64,000 bases of DNA, from the NCBI RefSeq assembly GCF_002776525.5, contig NW_022326531.1, forward strand, positions 1,017,624-1,081,623, written 5' to 3'. Below, piece by piece: positions 11,890 through 23,905 of this stretch (positions are counted from its first letter, which is position 1; the number at the start of each line of letters is the position of its first letter). The stretch comes from Piliocolobus tephrosceles. Taxonomy: Eukaryota; Chordata; Mammalia; Primates; Cercopithecidae. The notes under the pieces were generated by a model. The model saw only the letters and a program-made list of their open reading frames with translations, searched no databases and was not told the DNA's origin. The position numbers and the translations under genes are program-made.

Positions 11890-13400
11890 GACCAGAATGC
11901 TTTATCAGTCTATCAATTAATTATACAATATTTTTAAAAGTTTTCTTTGACAAGATTTCTTATAAAGTCAAAAGAGCACATTCGTCTTTCTTCATCAGGC
12001 ATCAGTATGCATGCCTCAGCGTTTGTTCACAGAGCTCTTTGCTGCACGTGTGACCTGGTTGGAAACAAGTTACACAGATTGTAAAGACTAGTAAATATCA
12101 GTGTTTCTCGGCTTAATGAAATTAGGTTCATTTTTATCTAAAGAAAATTAAGATATACACTTAGAGTGATCACAGAACTACTCAAAATTGTCACTAGTAT
12201 TCTTTTTTAATACATTTATTTTATGAAAATATTTAAGAATTTTAATATCTGGTGGGATGACAACATAATCTTGATAAACACTCTTCATGCTCTTATTTTC
12301 TAGGAGAATAGAGAGATATCTGTTGTCAAAACTCACTGAGAAATATCAAACATTATAAGCAAAGTTTTTGTAAAAATGATCACAAATAATGGCCAACTGG
12401 AATACCAGCAAAATATTTTATTCTATAAGAACAAATGTGAAATATGTTCAAAAGGATTCTACGAAAACCCTATTTTGTTTAGCTCAGCACTAACACAAAA
12501 TGAAAGAAAATTTCGTACCTATCAAATATTCCTTCTCAGAGCAGACATTGGAACCCAAATAAGATGCAGTATGTGACAGCTGATCCAATCACATACTAAT
12601 TTATCTCTTCATTGTTTCTAAGAAGTACTTGATTTGGGGTAGAACAACCTCCTGATTGATTCACCAAACAGAATTGATTTCAAAATGCACATTCAAGGAA
12701 CTAAGTAAATTTCCTTACCAGATGAGATTGGTCCACAGACATTGTCCCTGCATATATTGCAAGAGAAGAATATTACAGAATAGTATCAAATATAAACTTC
12801 CTGTTCCTTCCTACCGTAAGACCAAGCCAAGCAGTTGACTATGATCAGAATGCCATGGCCTAGCTACAAACCTAGCTAATAGGTGAGAAAAATTCATCCA
12901 AACAATTTTGACAGCAAGAGAGCTCCCCACCGTGATGATTATTAATGATTATTAATAATGGCAATAACTTTATTGGATTCCAAAATGGAATGATGCTAGA
13001 ATATATAAATGACTATACATAAATAAGCAAAAAGTGTAAGCAGATCATTGTCCACACCTAGAGTACAAATATAGCCCCACAGAGAGCAAAGGGGAGTTCT
13101 CTAATCCCTTACCCACTTCATTAGAAAGAAATCAGTCCTTTTGCTGGAAATCTGACCCTTCACTCCATAAGGAGAGAGTGAGAACGGTTTGTCACATATT
13201 ACCAGAACAATGCTGTACCTCTGCTCAGATGATCTATTGACCACCATGTCCTCCTGCCTCTGTTGGGCTTCCCGGACCAGTACACCCTCTGCCAAACTGC
13301 CAGAGGCTTTGCGCTCATCTTTGTGACTCACCAGGGACTTCTACCTCTCAAAACCAGATAAGTCAGAGGGCAGAACTTTTGGAACTCTGATATGCAAAGG
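11890..13400. other. ~1.5 kb with no recognised gene
   Basis: No repeat recognised with confidence. Small open frames at 12376-12576, 12656-12838 (plus) and 13101-13331 (minus) are not recognised as any family and lack supporting splice or start signals. I do not call them genes. Confidence 0.55.
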
Positions 13401-13414
13401 TATGATCCCAGGGT

Positions 13415-13570
13415 TTTCCTAACCTCATTGAACATCAGGATCATCTGATAAACTGTTTTCAAAATAGACTTAGAGATCTCATCTCCAACTGACCAAATAT
13501 AAAGTTCTAAGAGTAGATTTCATGCAATCTATACTTTGAACAAGTTTCTCATAGTAAAGGTACACACTAA
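13415..13570 (+). repeat. hAT-Charlie MITE remnant (MER5/MER20-like)
   Basis: Block order resembles these MITEs: 'catcaggatcatctgataaa', 'gagatctcatctccaact', 'ctaagagtagatttcatgc' and 'gaacaagtttctcatag'. Highly diverged, so the exact family is not assigned. Confidence 0.5.
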
Positions 13571-13637
13571 AAGCACAACAAGTAGTTATTAAGTAAATTC
13601 CTAGGTAGATACTGGAATGCCCTTGTCTGTGGCATTT

Positions 13638-13923
13638 CAGGTTGCTTTCACAAATTACCATAGACTGGGTGGCTTAAGTAACAAGCATTTATTTCTCACA
13701 GTTCTGGTGGCTGTAAGTTCAGGATCAGGATGCCAGCATGGTCAAATTCTGGTAAGGACCCTGTTTCATGTTGCAGACTCCTAACTTACTGTATCCTCAC
13801 ATGGTAGAGAACGGACTGGAGAACTCTCTGGAGGCTCCGCTCTCTTGACCTAAATTACTGCCCCAAAGCCTCATCTATTTCAACGTGTGAATTTTGGAGA
13901 AACACAACCTTCAGTCCATAGCA
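13638..13923 (-). mobile_element. MLT1 LTR (ERVL-MaLR)
   Basis: Minus-strand MLT1: 'accatagactgggtggctta', 'tttctcacagttctggtggc', 'gtatcctcacatggtagaga', ending 'ccttcagtccatagcac'. Internally shortened. Confidence 0.85.
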
Positions 13924-14061
13924 CCCAGCATACAGATTGGCACTGGGAAATCACAAATACCACAGCTCTTTTTTGCCTATGGTAGAACAACAACTACTTC
14001 CTTGCCCCAAACTTACTGAGACAGCTAAAGAAGTTCTTAAGCATTCATTAAGAGAATGGAA

Positions 14062-14355
14062 GCCAGGCACCGTGGTTCACTTCTGTAATCCCAGCACTTG
14101 GGGAGGCCAAGGCGGGTGGATCACGAAGTCAGGAGTTTGAGACTGGCATGACCAACGTGGTGAAACCCCGTCTCTACTAAAAATACAAAAATTAGCTGGG
14201 TGTGGTGGTGTGTGCCTCTAATCCCAGCTACTCAGGAGGCTGAGGCAGGAGAATAGCTGAAACCCTGGAGGTGGATGTTGCAGTGAGCTGAGACTGCACC
14301 ACTGCACTCTAACCTGGGCAACAGAGTGAGACTGCCACACACACACACACAAAAA
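14062..14355 (+). mobile_element. Alu SINE (AluS-like)
   Basis: Starts 'gccaggcaccgtggttcact' and runs to a tail in which a (CA)n repeat (about 14335-14350) has replaced much of the A-run. No clear target-site duplication. Confidence 0.95.
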
Positions 14356-14519
14356 TGTAAACCAGAACTTTTAAAGAAATTACCGTGCCATTGCTAATAT
14401 CTCAAATACTGCATTGGGCTTACAGATAGCTAAGTCCAAACAATCTCAATGACATTTTTAATCCCATTTTTTAGGGTCCATTGTGTAAAAATAATTGAAC
14501 TTTAAAATGATGGACTGAG

Positions 14520-14612
14520 TTTTACTTTAAGCTACACTGTGAGTTCCTCAAAAAGTGGAGCTTTCTATAAATAGCACCCAGCACATAAAAGACACTCAAA
14601 TAATATGAGCTA
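14520..14612 (+). repeat. L2 LINE 3' end
   Basis: Pattern 'ctgtgagttcctcaaaaagt', 'aatagcacccagcacataaa', 'gacactcaaataatatgag' matches the L2 terminus. Confidence 0.7.
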
Positions 14613-14692
14613 AAAAGAAGGAAGGAAAAAGGAAGGGAGGGAGGGAGGGAGGAAAGAAGGGAGGGAGGGAGGGAGGGAAGGGATGAGGGAGA
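14612..14692. repeat. (GGAA/GGGA)n purine tract
   Basis: About 80 bases of nearly pure purine (GGAA and GGGA units) following the L2 end. Such mirror-symmetric purine runs can be length-variable and can adopt triplex structures (general knowledge, not shown here). Confidence 0.95.
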
Positions 14693-14699
14693 AATTTCT

Positions 14700-15440
14700 G
14701 AGTGAATGAATGAATGACTTCGTTAATGTTGACCTTATGTTTGCCATTTTGTTAGTCTTTATGAAACCAGACCCCAGTGTTTTCAGCCTCTTTATTATTG
14801 GGATGTCAAATGAATTTTTCCAGGTGATCTTTGTTTTGATAGGGCAACTTTGCTCTTATTTTGTTTACTTAGTTTCACTAACTTTCTCAAAAATGTAAGG
14901 ATATATCCAATTTGTTTAAGAACTCTTTTATAATTATATTAACTTTTGGGCTTTTAAAAATGAACTAAATATTAGCTACATCACTGCCAAATTGTTACTT
15001 ATGTAGATAATTATGATACCAACCAATGTATGCTTAAAAAGTAATAAAGCAGAATGCATTTGCTCCAGAAATATGAGGGATCAGTTTGTGTAACTGTGTA
15101 TGAGTTAAATGTTAAGAGTTTGTGTAATTGTGTATGAGTTGTATGTTAAGGGTGAAACTAACATTTTATGTTAAAGTTATTTAACAATAGTGTGTGTTGT
15201 AGAGCTTGTTATGCCAGTTTTTGTTAAAGGAAGGAGGGATAGAAAGGTTCTTAATCTCCATAAAGTCACACCAATTGTATATGCCAAAGACAGATTTTAA
15301 ACTCAGTGTATTTGATCTCAAAGCATACACTCTTTCTAGATAAATCTTATTAGGAATGTGGATCAGCATTGCGAAGAATATCCACAAATGGCTGGTAAAT
15401 AAAATCTATGTAATTGTACCTGATAAATATTTATCACATC
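14700..15440. other. unrecognised AT-rich sequence
   Basis: No gene or repeat family recognised, apart from the 34-bp tandem duplication listed separately. Confidence 0.6.
15083..15150. repeat. 34-bp tandem duplication (2 copies)
   Basis: Unit 'agtttgtgta..' ending 'atgttaag' occurs at 15083-15116 and again at 15117-15150 with three substitutions. Confidence 0.9.
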
Positions 15441-16040
15441 CTACTATGGTTACCATACTGTTAGTTCCTGTGTAATTGTTGTACACTAAAAAATCAGTAA
15501 GATTCAGTGTCCACTCCAATGAAGTTCATGGTCTACATGGAAAAATAAAACAAGTGCACATATGATTATACTACATTGTGCTGAGGTCTGACAGAGAGAT
15601 AAATAATCCTTGTTAACATATTTTTAGCAATTCTATGTGTGAGGCACTGTGCTGAAGAATATATATCAACTTCACAGGAAACTCAGAAAACTTAGACTTG
15701 AAGACACTAAGTGACTAATCTATGACTGAAGCTCAAAATCAGGACATCTATTTCTGGCACACTTAAACTTAATTACTATTTTATATTTCTTCCTGGGTTA
15801 CAAAGTGGAGTACAGACTGGAAAAAGGGAGATCAGTTAGGTTACTACAATAATCAGCATGAAAGATGGTAAGGACCTGAGCTAGGAACGGCAGCCCTGGT
15901 GGAATTGAAATTGAATTAGACAAAAGACGCTTGACAGAGAGAAATGAGAGCATTGATGCCTGACTGGATGTAGAGGAAGCAAAGAGGGGTATTGATAAAA
16001 GACTGGGAGGAGTCAAAGATCAAGCTTTCTAGCCCAAACA
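15440..16040 (-). repeat. L2 LINE, antisense, with MIR between pieces
   Basis: 15440-15600 has the antisense L2 3' region ('gttcatggtctacatgg', 'gtgctgaggtctgacag'). 15790-16040 continues with 'gatcagttaggttactaca', 'ataatcagcatgaaagatgg' and 'ctgggaggagtcaaagatca', matching the L2 reverse complement. A MIR-like piece lies at about 15620-15765. Confidence 0.65.
15620..15765 (-). repeat. MIR SINE, antisense
   Basis: Shows 'gtgaggcactgtgctgaaga', then 'cttcacaggaaactcagaa' and 'gacactaagtgactaatcta', the order of an antisense MIR. Confidence 0.5.
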
Positions 16041-17180
16041 AAGAGTGGTCTGTATTTTAAAAAAATATATTCCAAGGAGAAATTTATAGGGAGGAGAAAT
16101 GGTTTTAATTTTTGATATGTTTCATTTAAATAAAAGATTTCATGAATTCAATAAATTAGTCTTTCTAATCAGTTAAGACACAGGAATAAAAATAACCGAA
16201 AACATATATGACTGGAATGTCAGCTGATATAAATGCTATCAGCTGTGGAAGAACACATATATTATTTCGTTTTCCTTAATGAAATTCTGAATTGCCCATT
16301 GAAGTTCATCCCTTACAAGGGTCCTACACTCTTGGGCATGCAGAACTTTCTGAACCTTGAAGCGTTCTACAATTCTAATTACACCATGACCAACAAAGAC
16401 GTGGGAAACATCTTCTCGGAAAGTGAAACCACCTAAGTGTTTCCCATCCTAAAGATCTTGGGAGAGTGTGCCCAAATCCACCATTCTTTTTGTTTTAAAT
16501 TGTATGCTAAAGAAGGCTATTTGGGAAATATACATATTTAGGAAATTAAGGCCCTAGTCAGTCTTGTTCCCTGAGTTGACATGTTATCTTAGAAAACAGC
16601 CTGTGCCAAATTGCCACAGCTGAGATTTAGGTATCACAGCATCAGCCTTCTGTCCCTAGGGGACTCTCCTTTAAGTCAAAAGGACTATCTGGGCCTGGAG
16701 TGGGAGATTTGTTTGAAGATGCTAAAAACTACCTCCACAAGAGCATTTAGCCTCCCCTGAAAAATGTGAGTTTTCCTTCAGAGAGAGCATTAACCCCAAA
16801 CCACTACCTTGGCATGTCCAGTTCTGCAGATAAAAAGCCTAATTTATATGTATTTTTCTTCAGTAACTATCTGGAGAAAAACTAAAAAGAATGAAAATTA
16901 AGAACGAAGAACAACTAATTGTTCCATTAAAAAACAATTAAGTGGTTTCATTGAGAAAAAGTCAATTCATTCTTTATGACTTACAGTTTAATATCATTTA
17001 TTTTTGTGTAAAAAATCAGGAGCATTAGTGGGAGTATTAGCTTTAATCCTATAAGGTAGTTCCTTTTACTATTGAATAATGGAAATATATTACTGCTTAA
17101 TGTTTAATGCACTTAAGTGGCAGCTCTATATTTGTATTGTTAGATTATCATTTTATATAGGAAAGAAACATGGTTTACGC
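16041..17180. other. ~1.1 kb with no recognised gene
   Basis: No repeat recognised. A 67-codon plus-strand frame (16233-16436) has fairly ordinary amino-acid composition but matches no family I know and has no splice or promoter support. Confidence 0.55.
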
Positions 17181-18890
17181 ATCTCTTTTTTATATAGGAT
17201 TGCTAGATCATTTGATAATGGTATATTCAATTTAATAAACTGCCAAACTATTTTCCCACGGGGTTCCATATTCTGCATATTTACAAGCCATGAATGAGTT
17301 TTCCAGTTGCTTCACTCTCTTGTCACCACTTAGTATTATCAGGTCTTGGCGAGTGATTGACAGGGGGTGGTATTGGTTTGTTTCATTGTGATTTTCACTT
17401 TAGACAAGTAGTTTTTCACATTTTTCACTCAATTTAAATAATTGGATTGTTCTGTTTTTATGGTGAATAAAGTTATTTGTATTGTCTGTATACATTTCTT
17501 TATTGCATATTCTCTTGCAAATGTTTTCTCCCAATCTGTTGCTTGCGCTGTTACTTTCTTAACAGTCTTTTAAAGATAAATGTTTTAATTCTTAATGAAC
17601 ATTTAGATAGGCAAATAATCCATCAGTTTTTATTATGTTAACTGATCATGAATTTACTGTCATATTTAATAACTCTTTTACTAATCAAGGTTACTTTTTT
17701 CTATGTTTTATTTTATAAGTTTTACAGTTTTATGTTTTACATTTAGGTAACCAATCCATTTTGTGTTAAATTTTGTATATGATATAATGTATAGATTGAG
17801 GATCACTTTTTGAAATGTGAATGTCCAATTGTTCCAGCACTATTTGTTTGAAAGATTTTAATTTTTCATTAAGTTGCCTGCACTTTTGTAGAAAATCAGT
17901 TACATAGATATATATGGATCTATTTTTAAATTGTGATTGGTTCCATTGATGTATTTGTCTACTGTTTTGCCAACACCACTGTGTCTTGAATACTGTAGCT
18001 TCATAATAGGTCTTGAAATAAGATGAATTCTCCAACATTCCTCTTCTTGTTCAAAATTAATTCTCTAACCTTCCTCTTCTGCTTCAAATGGATTATTTGC
18101 CTATCTAAATAAATTTTTGGAATAAAATTATTTATCTCAAAAAATCTGCTGAAATCTTTTCTAGTATTGTATTAAATTATTTGACATGCTTGGGGAGTTG
18201 GTATTTTAATGGTACTGAGTCTTCCAGTGCATGAATTCAGTATATTTCTCCATTTATTTAGGTATTTCTGTGTTTCTTTTATAAATGAATTTTGTGTTTG
18301 TCAACATAAAAATCTTGCACATTTTGCTACATTTAAATTTATGCATTTCATAATGTTGGTGCTGTTTGAATATTTTTTTAAAAGAAATTCAAAGGGTTTC
18401 TTGCTAGTATATAAAAATAAAATTAATAATTTTCATTTTGCTACCTTGTTAAACTCACTAGTTCTAAAAGCATTTATGTAGATTTTTGACATTTTTCTGT
18501 GTAGAAAATCATATATCTGTGAATGCAGGCTATTTTATTTCTTTGTTTTTGATCTGTATACCTTTTTATTTCCTTGCCCCATTCTACTGACCTCCAGTAA
18601 AATGATGAATAGGAGTAGTGAGTGCAGACATTTTTGCCTTATTTCTGATTACAGGAGGAACATGTTTTTCTTTCACAGTTAATTATGATGTTGACTCTAA
18701 GTTTTTTGTAGATACTCTTTTTCTAGGTTGAGAAAATTGCCTTCTATTTCTATATTGCTGAGAGTTTTTATCATGAAAGGATGTGAATTCTGACATTTTC
18801 CCCTGCATCTAGTAAGATTATCATATTTTCTTTTTTTAATTTAGTCTATTGAAATTGGATTTTTTCATTTAAATAACTTAGTAAAAGTCC
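17180..18890 (-). mobile_element. ancient L1M fragment (ORF2 region)
   Basis: About 1.7 kb of antisense L1 ORF2, recognised from blocks in order: 'aaactgccaaactattttcc', 'gcttcactctcttgtcacc', 'aatctgttgcttgcgctgt', 'cattttgtgttaaattttg', 'ccaacaccactgtgtcttga', 'gtagcttcataataggtc', 'ttgctaccttgttaaactca' and 'atgatgaataggagtagtga'. Many frame-breaking changes; the small frames within it are decayed remnants. Confidence 0.88.
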
Positions 18891-19800
18891 ATATCGGATA
18901 ATCACAAGATGAATGCTTCATGGGAGAAGGTGGAGCCTGTTTCCAGAGGTTTATACACTATATATTTATGGAATGAAATCAGACTTCAACCTTTTAATGA
19001 CACTCCACAATCCATCCCTTGTATATACTGAGGAGACAGATACCAAAAAGCTTTTTTAGTCTCCATAAATCTTAAAGAAATCCATCCCAATATTAATTTA
19101 TTAATACTTTAGTTCTGCTCTTTCAACTTCAAAATTTAGAATAGTAAAATTAAACACAGCACCATGAAAACTTAGAGTTACTAGATGTGTAGAATCTTAA
19201 AATGTGTCTCACTGGAATAAATTCTACTAAAACCCAACTTCTGTGGGCAAATTAGTAGATATTTCAGAATGCCACATTTCCAAATGGACCTTAAACTTCA
19301 TTAACTTTTAATTTCAATTAATCTACTAAGTGTCTATTCAAAACAAAGCCAACAGACTATGAAAGTAAGTTGAAAATTGATTTTTCAAGAGAAAAGGGAC
19401 AAACAGTTATCTGTCTAATTACCGGATGAGCATCATCGCTCATAGTAAGACATTATTTGCCTTTTATTTATGAGAAATTTGGATAAATTGATTATAAATT
19501 TCCTTGGTTTTTAATTCTAAATAACTTCAAACATGATTTTCAAAATTTGATATAATATGTAGATAGAGGAAATATGTTAATTTATGTATTATTTTAATGA
19601 ATGTTTGTTAACTGAACAATGGAATGAATCAGTAAATCAATGGTCATGTATTTTTTTAATGATAAAATATTAAAACCCCATTATGTATAATTTCCTAATT
19701 TTAGTGCAACACTATTTAAGTTTTTATTTGTGTATTTTCATTAGGATTCACTCTTTATCTGATGAGTCAGATAATATATTTTAACAACACTTAGTTAATA
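18891..19800. other. unrecognised AT-rich sequence
   Basis: No gene, RNA or repeat recognised. Confidence 0.6.
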
Positions 19801-19804
19801 ATCA

Positions 19805-19960
19805 CTATACACATTTCTTAAATGTTTTTCTGTGCAAACCCTTGTGCTAGGGGCTGAGAAGAAAGAGATAAATGAAACACAATGTATACCTTCATGGAGT
19901 TAATATGCTATTCTATAGGGGGAATTAGATACATAAATAAGAGTCACTATACTGTAAACA
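19805..19960 (-). repeat. L2 LINE 3' end, antisense
   Basis: Shows 'cccttgtgctaggggctgag', then 'atgaaacacaatgtatacct' and 'catggagttaatatgctatt', the antisense L2 tail order. Confidence 0.65.
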
Positions 19961-21148
19961 CCTTAGAAGTTGGTACTGTATTTTATTCACTCATATTCGT
20001 GACCATTGTGCTAAACCAATGCTTACCCCAGCCTGCACTAACATGCTTGATGCTGCAGTAATAGAACTCTTTAAAAAATGTGAAGGGAACACAAGGGAGC
20101 CAATGAACGATTCTTTATATTAATAACTAGTCTGTTTAGAGGAAATAACATTTTAACTGAGTCCCACAGGTGGAAGAAAGAATGAAAGGACATTCAAAGT
20201 AGAATAGCATAAGTAAGGCGTTTTTTTTGTGTGTGTGCTAAGGAAAGCAGTTTTGAAGACACAGTTAACTCTATCATGTAGGACAATGGTTGTAGAAACT
20301 GGCCATTGTTTGTAAGAGTTAATCTCTGGACAGCAAATAGAGATTTAGCCATCTCTACAGGAAGTGCAGGTGGCAACTAAAGAAGTCTAACTCTATATTA
20401 TGTTGCATAATTTACATGTTAAACTAGCCACAGATGATTTGAGAGTTGACCTTGAACTATTGTGACAGACCTTTAGCACTGCAAAACCACCCTGACCAAT
20501 TCTTTCTACCTCTGCCCATGAAATTTCCTTCACTATTTCCTTGAAATAGTCATCTAAGAGCATTAAAACTCTCTACCCACACTGAACTACAGTGTCCCTT
20601 AGAATATATAACCCTTTCTCACTTAGCTAATTTATAGGTTCACCTGCTCACGTGTGAGGCCAATATAGAATTCCATTCAATGATTTTTGCAATTTGATCA
20701 GCTTGAAGAGGTGGATAAAGGAAATCTTCAAAAATAAAACTGTCTAGTGAAGATAAAAGCATATAATGTAGGATCTGCTGCAGCAGCCATCATTAGTTAC
20801 TGCTCTTCCCTATGAACGGAAAAAAAGCTGCAGACTTCCATACCACCTGACAGAATGATTGCTTCCATGCCAAGCCTCTGTGGTACAGATGTAAATAGTA
20901 AAGTCATGTAAATACCAGTAAGGGAAAATTTCAACATTCTCTACTTTTATCACATTTCCTCATTTTAGAGAATTCATGAGTATTAAATAGGTTATCATGA
21001 AAAGTGTTCATTCTCAGTGATCATCAAAGTGTGGCAAAATTCATGGTGTTGAGATTAATACCTGTTATCTCTTTGTTTCTACAAGTGCACCACTAAGCTT
21101 TAGTGTACATTTTTCTTGTTTGTTTTCCTCTTTGTCATTCCATTCCAG
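19961..21148. other. unrecognised sequence
   Basis: No gene recognised. The 20400-20680 stretch (C/A-rich, with a 'tatataaccctttctc' motif) could be an old LTR, but I cannot place it in a family. Confidence 0.55.
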
Positions 21149-21281
21149 TCACACAGGCCTCCTGCAATCCTCTATTCAACATGCCTGGACAGAGGTATAT
21201 GATGTCCAGTTTTCTATGACCCAGCCTCAGCATTGGGAAGCCAATTATGGAGATGCTGAGCAGAAAGAGGGATTCATGCAG
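21149..21281 (+). other. candidate internal exon (speculative)
   Basis: A strong pyrimidine tract (21110-21146) precedes an AG at 21147-21148. A CAG|GTAACC donor-like site follows at 21281/21282. The 133-bp interval is open in one frame and less AT-rich than its surroundings. The encoded 44 residues match no family I recognise. This could be a lncRNA exon, a decoy, or chance. Confidence 0.25.
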
Positions 21282-21869
21282 GTAACCCAGATTAGGACAC
21301 CGCCTTTCAGCTACAGCGATAAAACTAGACTGTTTTATACTATTTGGAGTTTTTCATTAAAATTACAGAGTAAAAATTTATAACCTAAAACATTCAGAAG
21401 AAATGTGAAGAGAATCTCCTTTAGAAATGTATTCAGTCTCAAGAAATAACTACTTCAAATACCTTGAGGATTGAATGTCCAAAATTCAGAAAGCAATTGG
21501 CTGAGAATGTTACATAGTTTTCACTTTCTTCTCCAGTTGTTTTTATGGATACATTTTAAACAAATTCTTGAAATAAAGTAGAGAAGATAGCAATAGAGAC
21601 TCACATACAGAAGCAGTTTGTGAGAGTAAATGTTTATTCTTAGAAATCTATTGAAATGTTCTCTTCTACTCCTGGGACATAGATGAGAAGGAATTCAACA
21701 CAAATTGTGTGGGGAATTCAATTATTAAACTACATGGAAATGCTTTAATACGGCACAATATTTCCTGGAAAAATATTATGTAGCCAAAGTATGGAGCCTG
21801 ATACAATAGAAATAACGCTACTAAATAACACAAATAAACGAATAAACGGAATGAAAAGATCTATCTTAC
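21282..21869. other. unrecognised AT-rich sequence
   Basis: Nothing recognised. Confidence 0.6.
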
Positions 21870-22030
21870 CATACTCATTGACTTGTGACCTATTAAAAGT
21901 TACCTAAATCTCTGATTCTTCATCTTTTCATTTATAAAATTACATCATAATAGAACATAGTTTTCTATTCCATGGATTTCTGTGAAGCTCAAATATAGTA
22001 ATAAACGTGGAAGCAACTATAAGTTCTTTC
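21870..22030 (+). repeat. MIR SINE, degraded
   Basis: Pattern 'cttgtgacctattaaaagtt', 'acctaaatctctgattcttc', 'tcatttataaaattacatc' follows the MIR core. Confidence 0.5.
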
Positions 22031-22317
22031 TAGCTCCTCAACCCCATAGGTTCTTCCTAGCTTCTCACCCTGGATAGAATCTATGAGACATGCCCCTTCT
22101 GAGTTGTGCTTTTTCAAATCCCACAAGTGGGCTGCACCTATACGGGCTGGAGCCCCAGACCAGATCATTTCTGTAAGTTGGGCTTTTAGCTTTTCTGAGC
22201 AGTAAACAGAGATGGCCTTGAGTTCTATCTATACTCATGCTGTGTATATGCAGTGGGGTCTGGGACTGGTGCCCAACACTGAGCTTGATATGTATGACTG
22301 TCTTGTAATCCAGGGAG
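22031..22317. other. unrecognised sequence
   Basis: Nothing recognised. Minus-strand open frames at 22065-22346 and 22225-22524 overlap one another and the MIR and have no recognised domain. Confidence 0.55.
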
Positions 22318-22420
22318 AAGCAGCATAGGGCAGTAGAAAGAGTCAAAGGTCAGTAATGAGACAGGCATTGGATCAAATCCTGGCTCTACACTTATTAAGC
22401 ATATCTGGCTTTGACCTCCT
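22318..22420 (+). repeat. MIR SINE 5' part
   Basis: 'gggcagtagaaagagtcaaa', then 'ggatcaaatcctggctctac' and 'acttattaagcatatctggc' correspond to the 5' half of MIR. Confidence 0.6.
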
Positions 22421-22714
22421 CCCCTGACTCCTTGGAGAGAGCCAAACATCATATCCCAGGCTTCATCAGACGCCTCACAAATTCCAATATTAAAAGTTCC
22501 TACGGCCCCGTCATGTGAAAACATATTTTTGCAAGATACCCAGCTTAGTGATTTTTATCTCTACTGGCAAAAATGTCATTGAAACTTTAGCACTACGTAA
22601 TAATAAATGCAATCCAAATCATACACTTTATCCCACACTGGTTCTTCTTACAATCTGACTATTGTTTTAAATAGAGAAAAGTTGGTATGATACATGGATT
22701 ATGTCATTAAACAA
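22421..22714. other. unrecognised sequence
   Basis: Nothing recognised. Confidence 0.6.
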
Positions 22715-22920
22715 GCCTGGATTTAGTACTGAATCTCACTACTTGTTGCCTATCTGTCCTCAATCTTTTTAAGCCTCAGTTTCCTTAGCTATAAAATGGG
22801 AATGACTCCTTGAACCATAGCTAGTAGGATCATGTAGAAATTAAATGTAATTTAAAACATTTAATAGAGGGTTTTGACACATTTAATAAATTCTAAAATG
22901 TTAGCAATTACTGTTACTCT
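22715..22920 (+). repeat. MIR SINE
   Basis: Clear MIR core: 'aagcctcagtttccttagct', 'ataaaatgggaatgactcct', 'taggatcatgtagaaattaa'. Confidence 0.8.
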
Positions 22921-22983
22921 GTAAGTGAGCCTTGCGAGGAAGTCCTACTTTTTGGCCTTTTGCTTTCATAATTTTAAACTAAC

Positions 22984-23310
22984 GCTGGGCACGGTGGCTC
23001 ATGCCTGTAATCCTAGCACTTTGGGAGGCCGAGGCAGATGGATCACCTGAGGTCAGGAGTTTGAGACCAGCCTGGCCAACATGGCAAAACCCTGTCTCTA
23101 CTAAAAAACAAAACTTAAAAAAAAAAGAGTAGCTGGGCAAGGTGGCACATGCCTATAGTCTCAGCTACTCAGGAGGCTGAGGCAGGAGAATCACTTCAAC
23201 CCGTGGCAGGCGGTGGAGGTTGCAGTGAGCCAAGATTGTGCCACTGCACTCCAGCCTGGGCAACAGAGCAAGATACCATCTAAATAATAATAATAATAAT
23301 ATAATAATAG
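22984..23310 (+). mobile_element. Alu SINE (AluS-like)
   Basis: Starts 'gctgggcacggtggctcatg' and ends in an AAT-unit tail (23282-23310). Target-site duplication 'ttttaaact' at 22972-22980 and 23311-23319. Confidence 0.96.
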
Positions 23311-23319
23311 TTTTAAACT

Positions 23320-23825
23320 CAGGTAGTGTCTTTTCTTTAGAGAATCCAATTTAGATTCAGTGTTCTCTCTGACAATTAAACTGGAAACAGGTGCTTCTTG
23401 CACTCCCTTGTCTTGAATCTGCAAAAGTTTGATTTATTTTTATTTATATAATTATGCTTTAATCATTGTGGAAACAGACTGAATAGTTTTCAATGCTGTG
23501 TTAAGTACGGAATGTAACAAGAAAATATCTTTTTTATGGTGCATCATCTTTCATCTAAGAACTAAAAAGAAAAATGTTCATAAATGTAACCTCTTAATCA
23601 TTCTGTTATACCTTTCATGTGAGTAGAATATTACAACTTATTATTCATATAAGAAAATTATGTTGCAGATTATTCCTACTCGATCCAATTGTAATTTTCT
23701 CCTCTCCTGAAGTGAAAGCAATCTTTGAAGTAAACAGTGCGTTTTTATTGTTCTGTATCTTTTAAGATGATTACTATTAATTAATAATTCACTTCAAGAT
23801 GTTTTCACATCAGTACATGTAAGTC
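23320..23825. other. unrecognised AT-rich sequence
   Basis: Nothing recognised. Confidence 0.6.
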
Positions 23826-23905
23826 TGCAGCAGTGTTTTCAAATGGGTTACTTTGACCCCCATGCTACATTTGGCAATGTCTGGAGACAGTTGCACAACC
23901 ATGAC
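23826..23905 (+). repeat. hAT-Charlie MITE fragment (MER5/MER20-like)
   Basis: Contains 'ctacatttggcaatgtctgg' followed by 'agacagttgcacaacc', a hallmark of this MITE group. Only one end is present. Confidence 0.7.

Noticed and set aside
16233..16436. 67-codon frame as a possible processed-pseudogene piece
   Set aside because: No family recognised, no poly-A tail or target duplication, and the length is compatible with chance.
20400..20680. Possible ERV1 LTR
   Set aside because: A TATA-like motif and composition are suggestive, but I could not match ends or a family.
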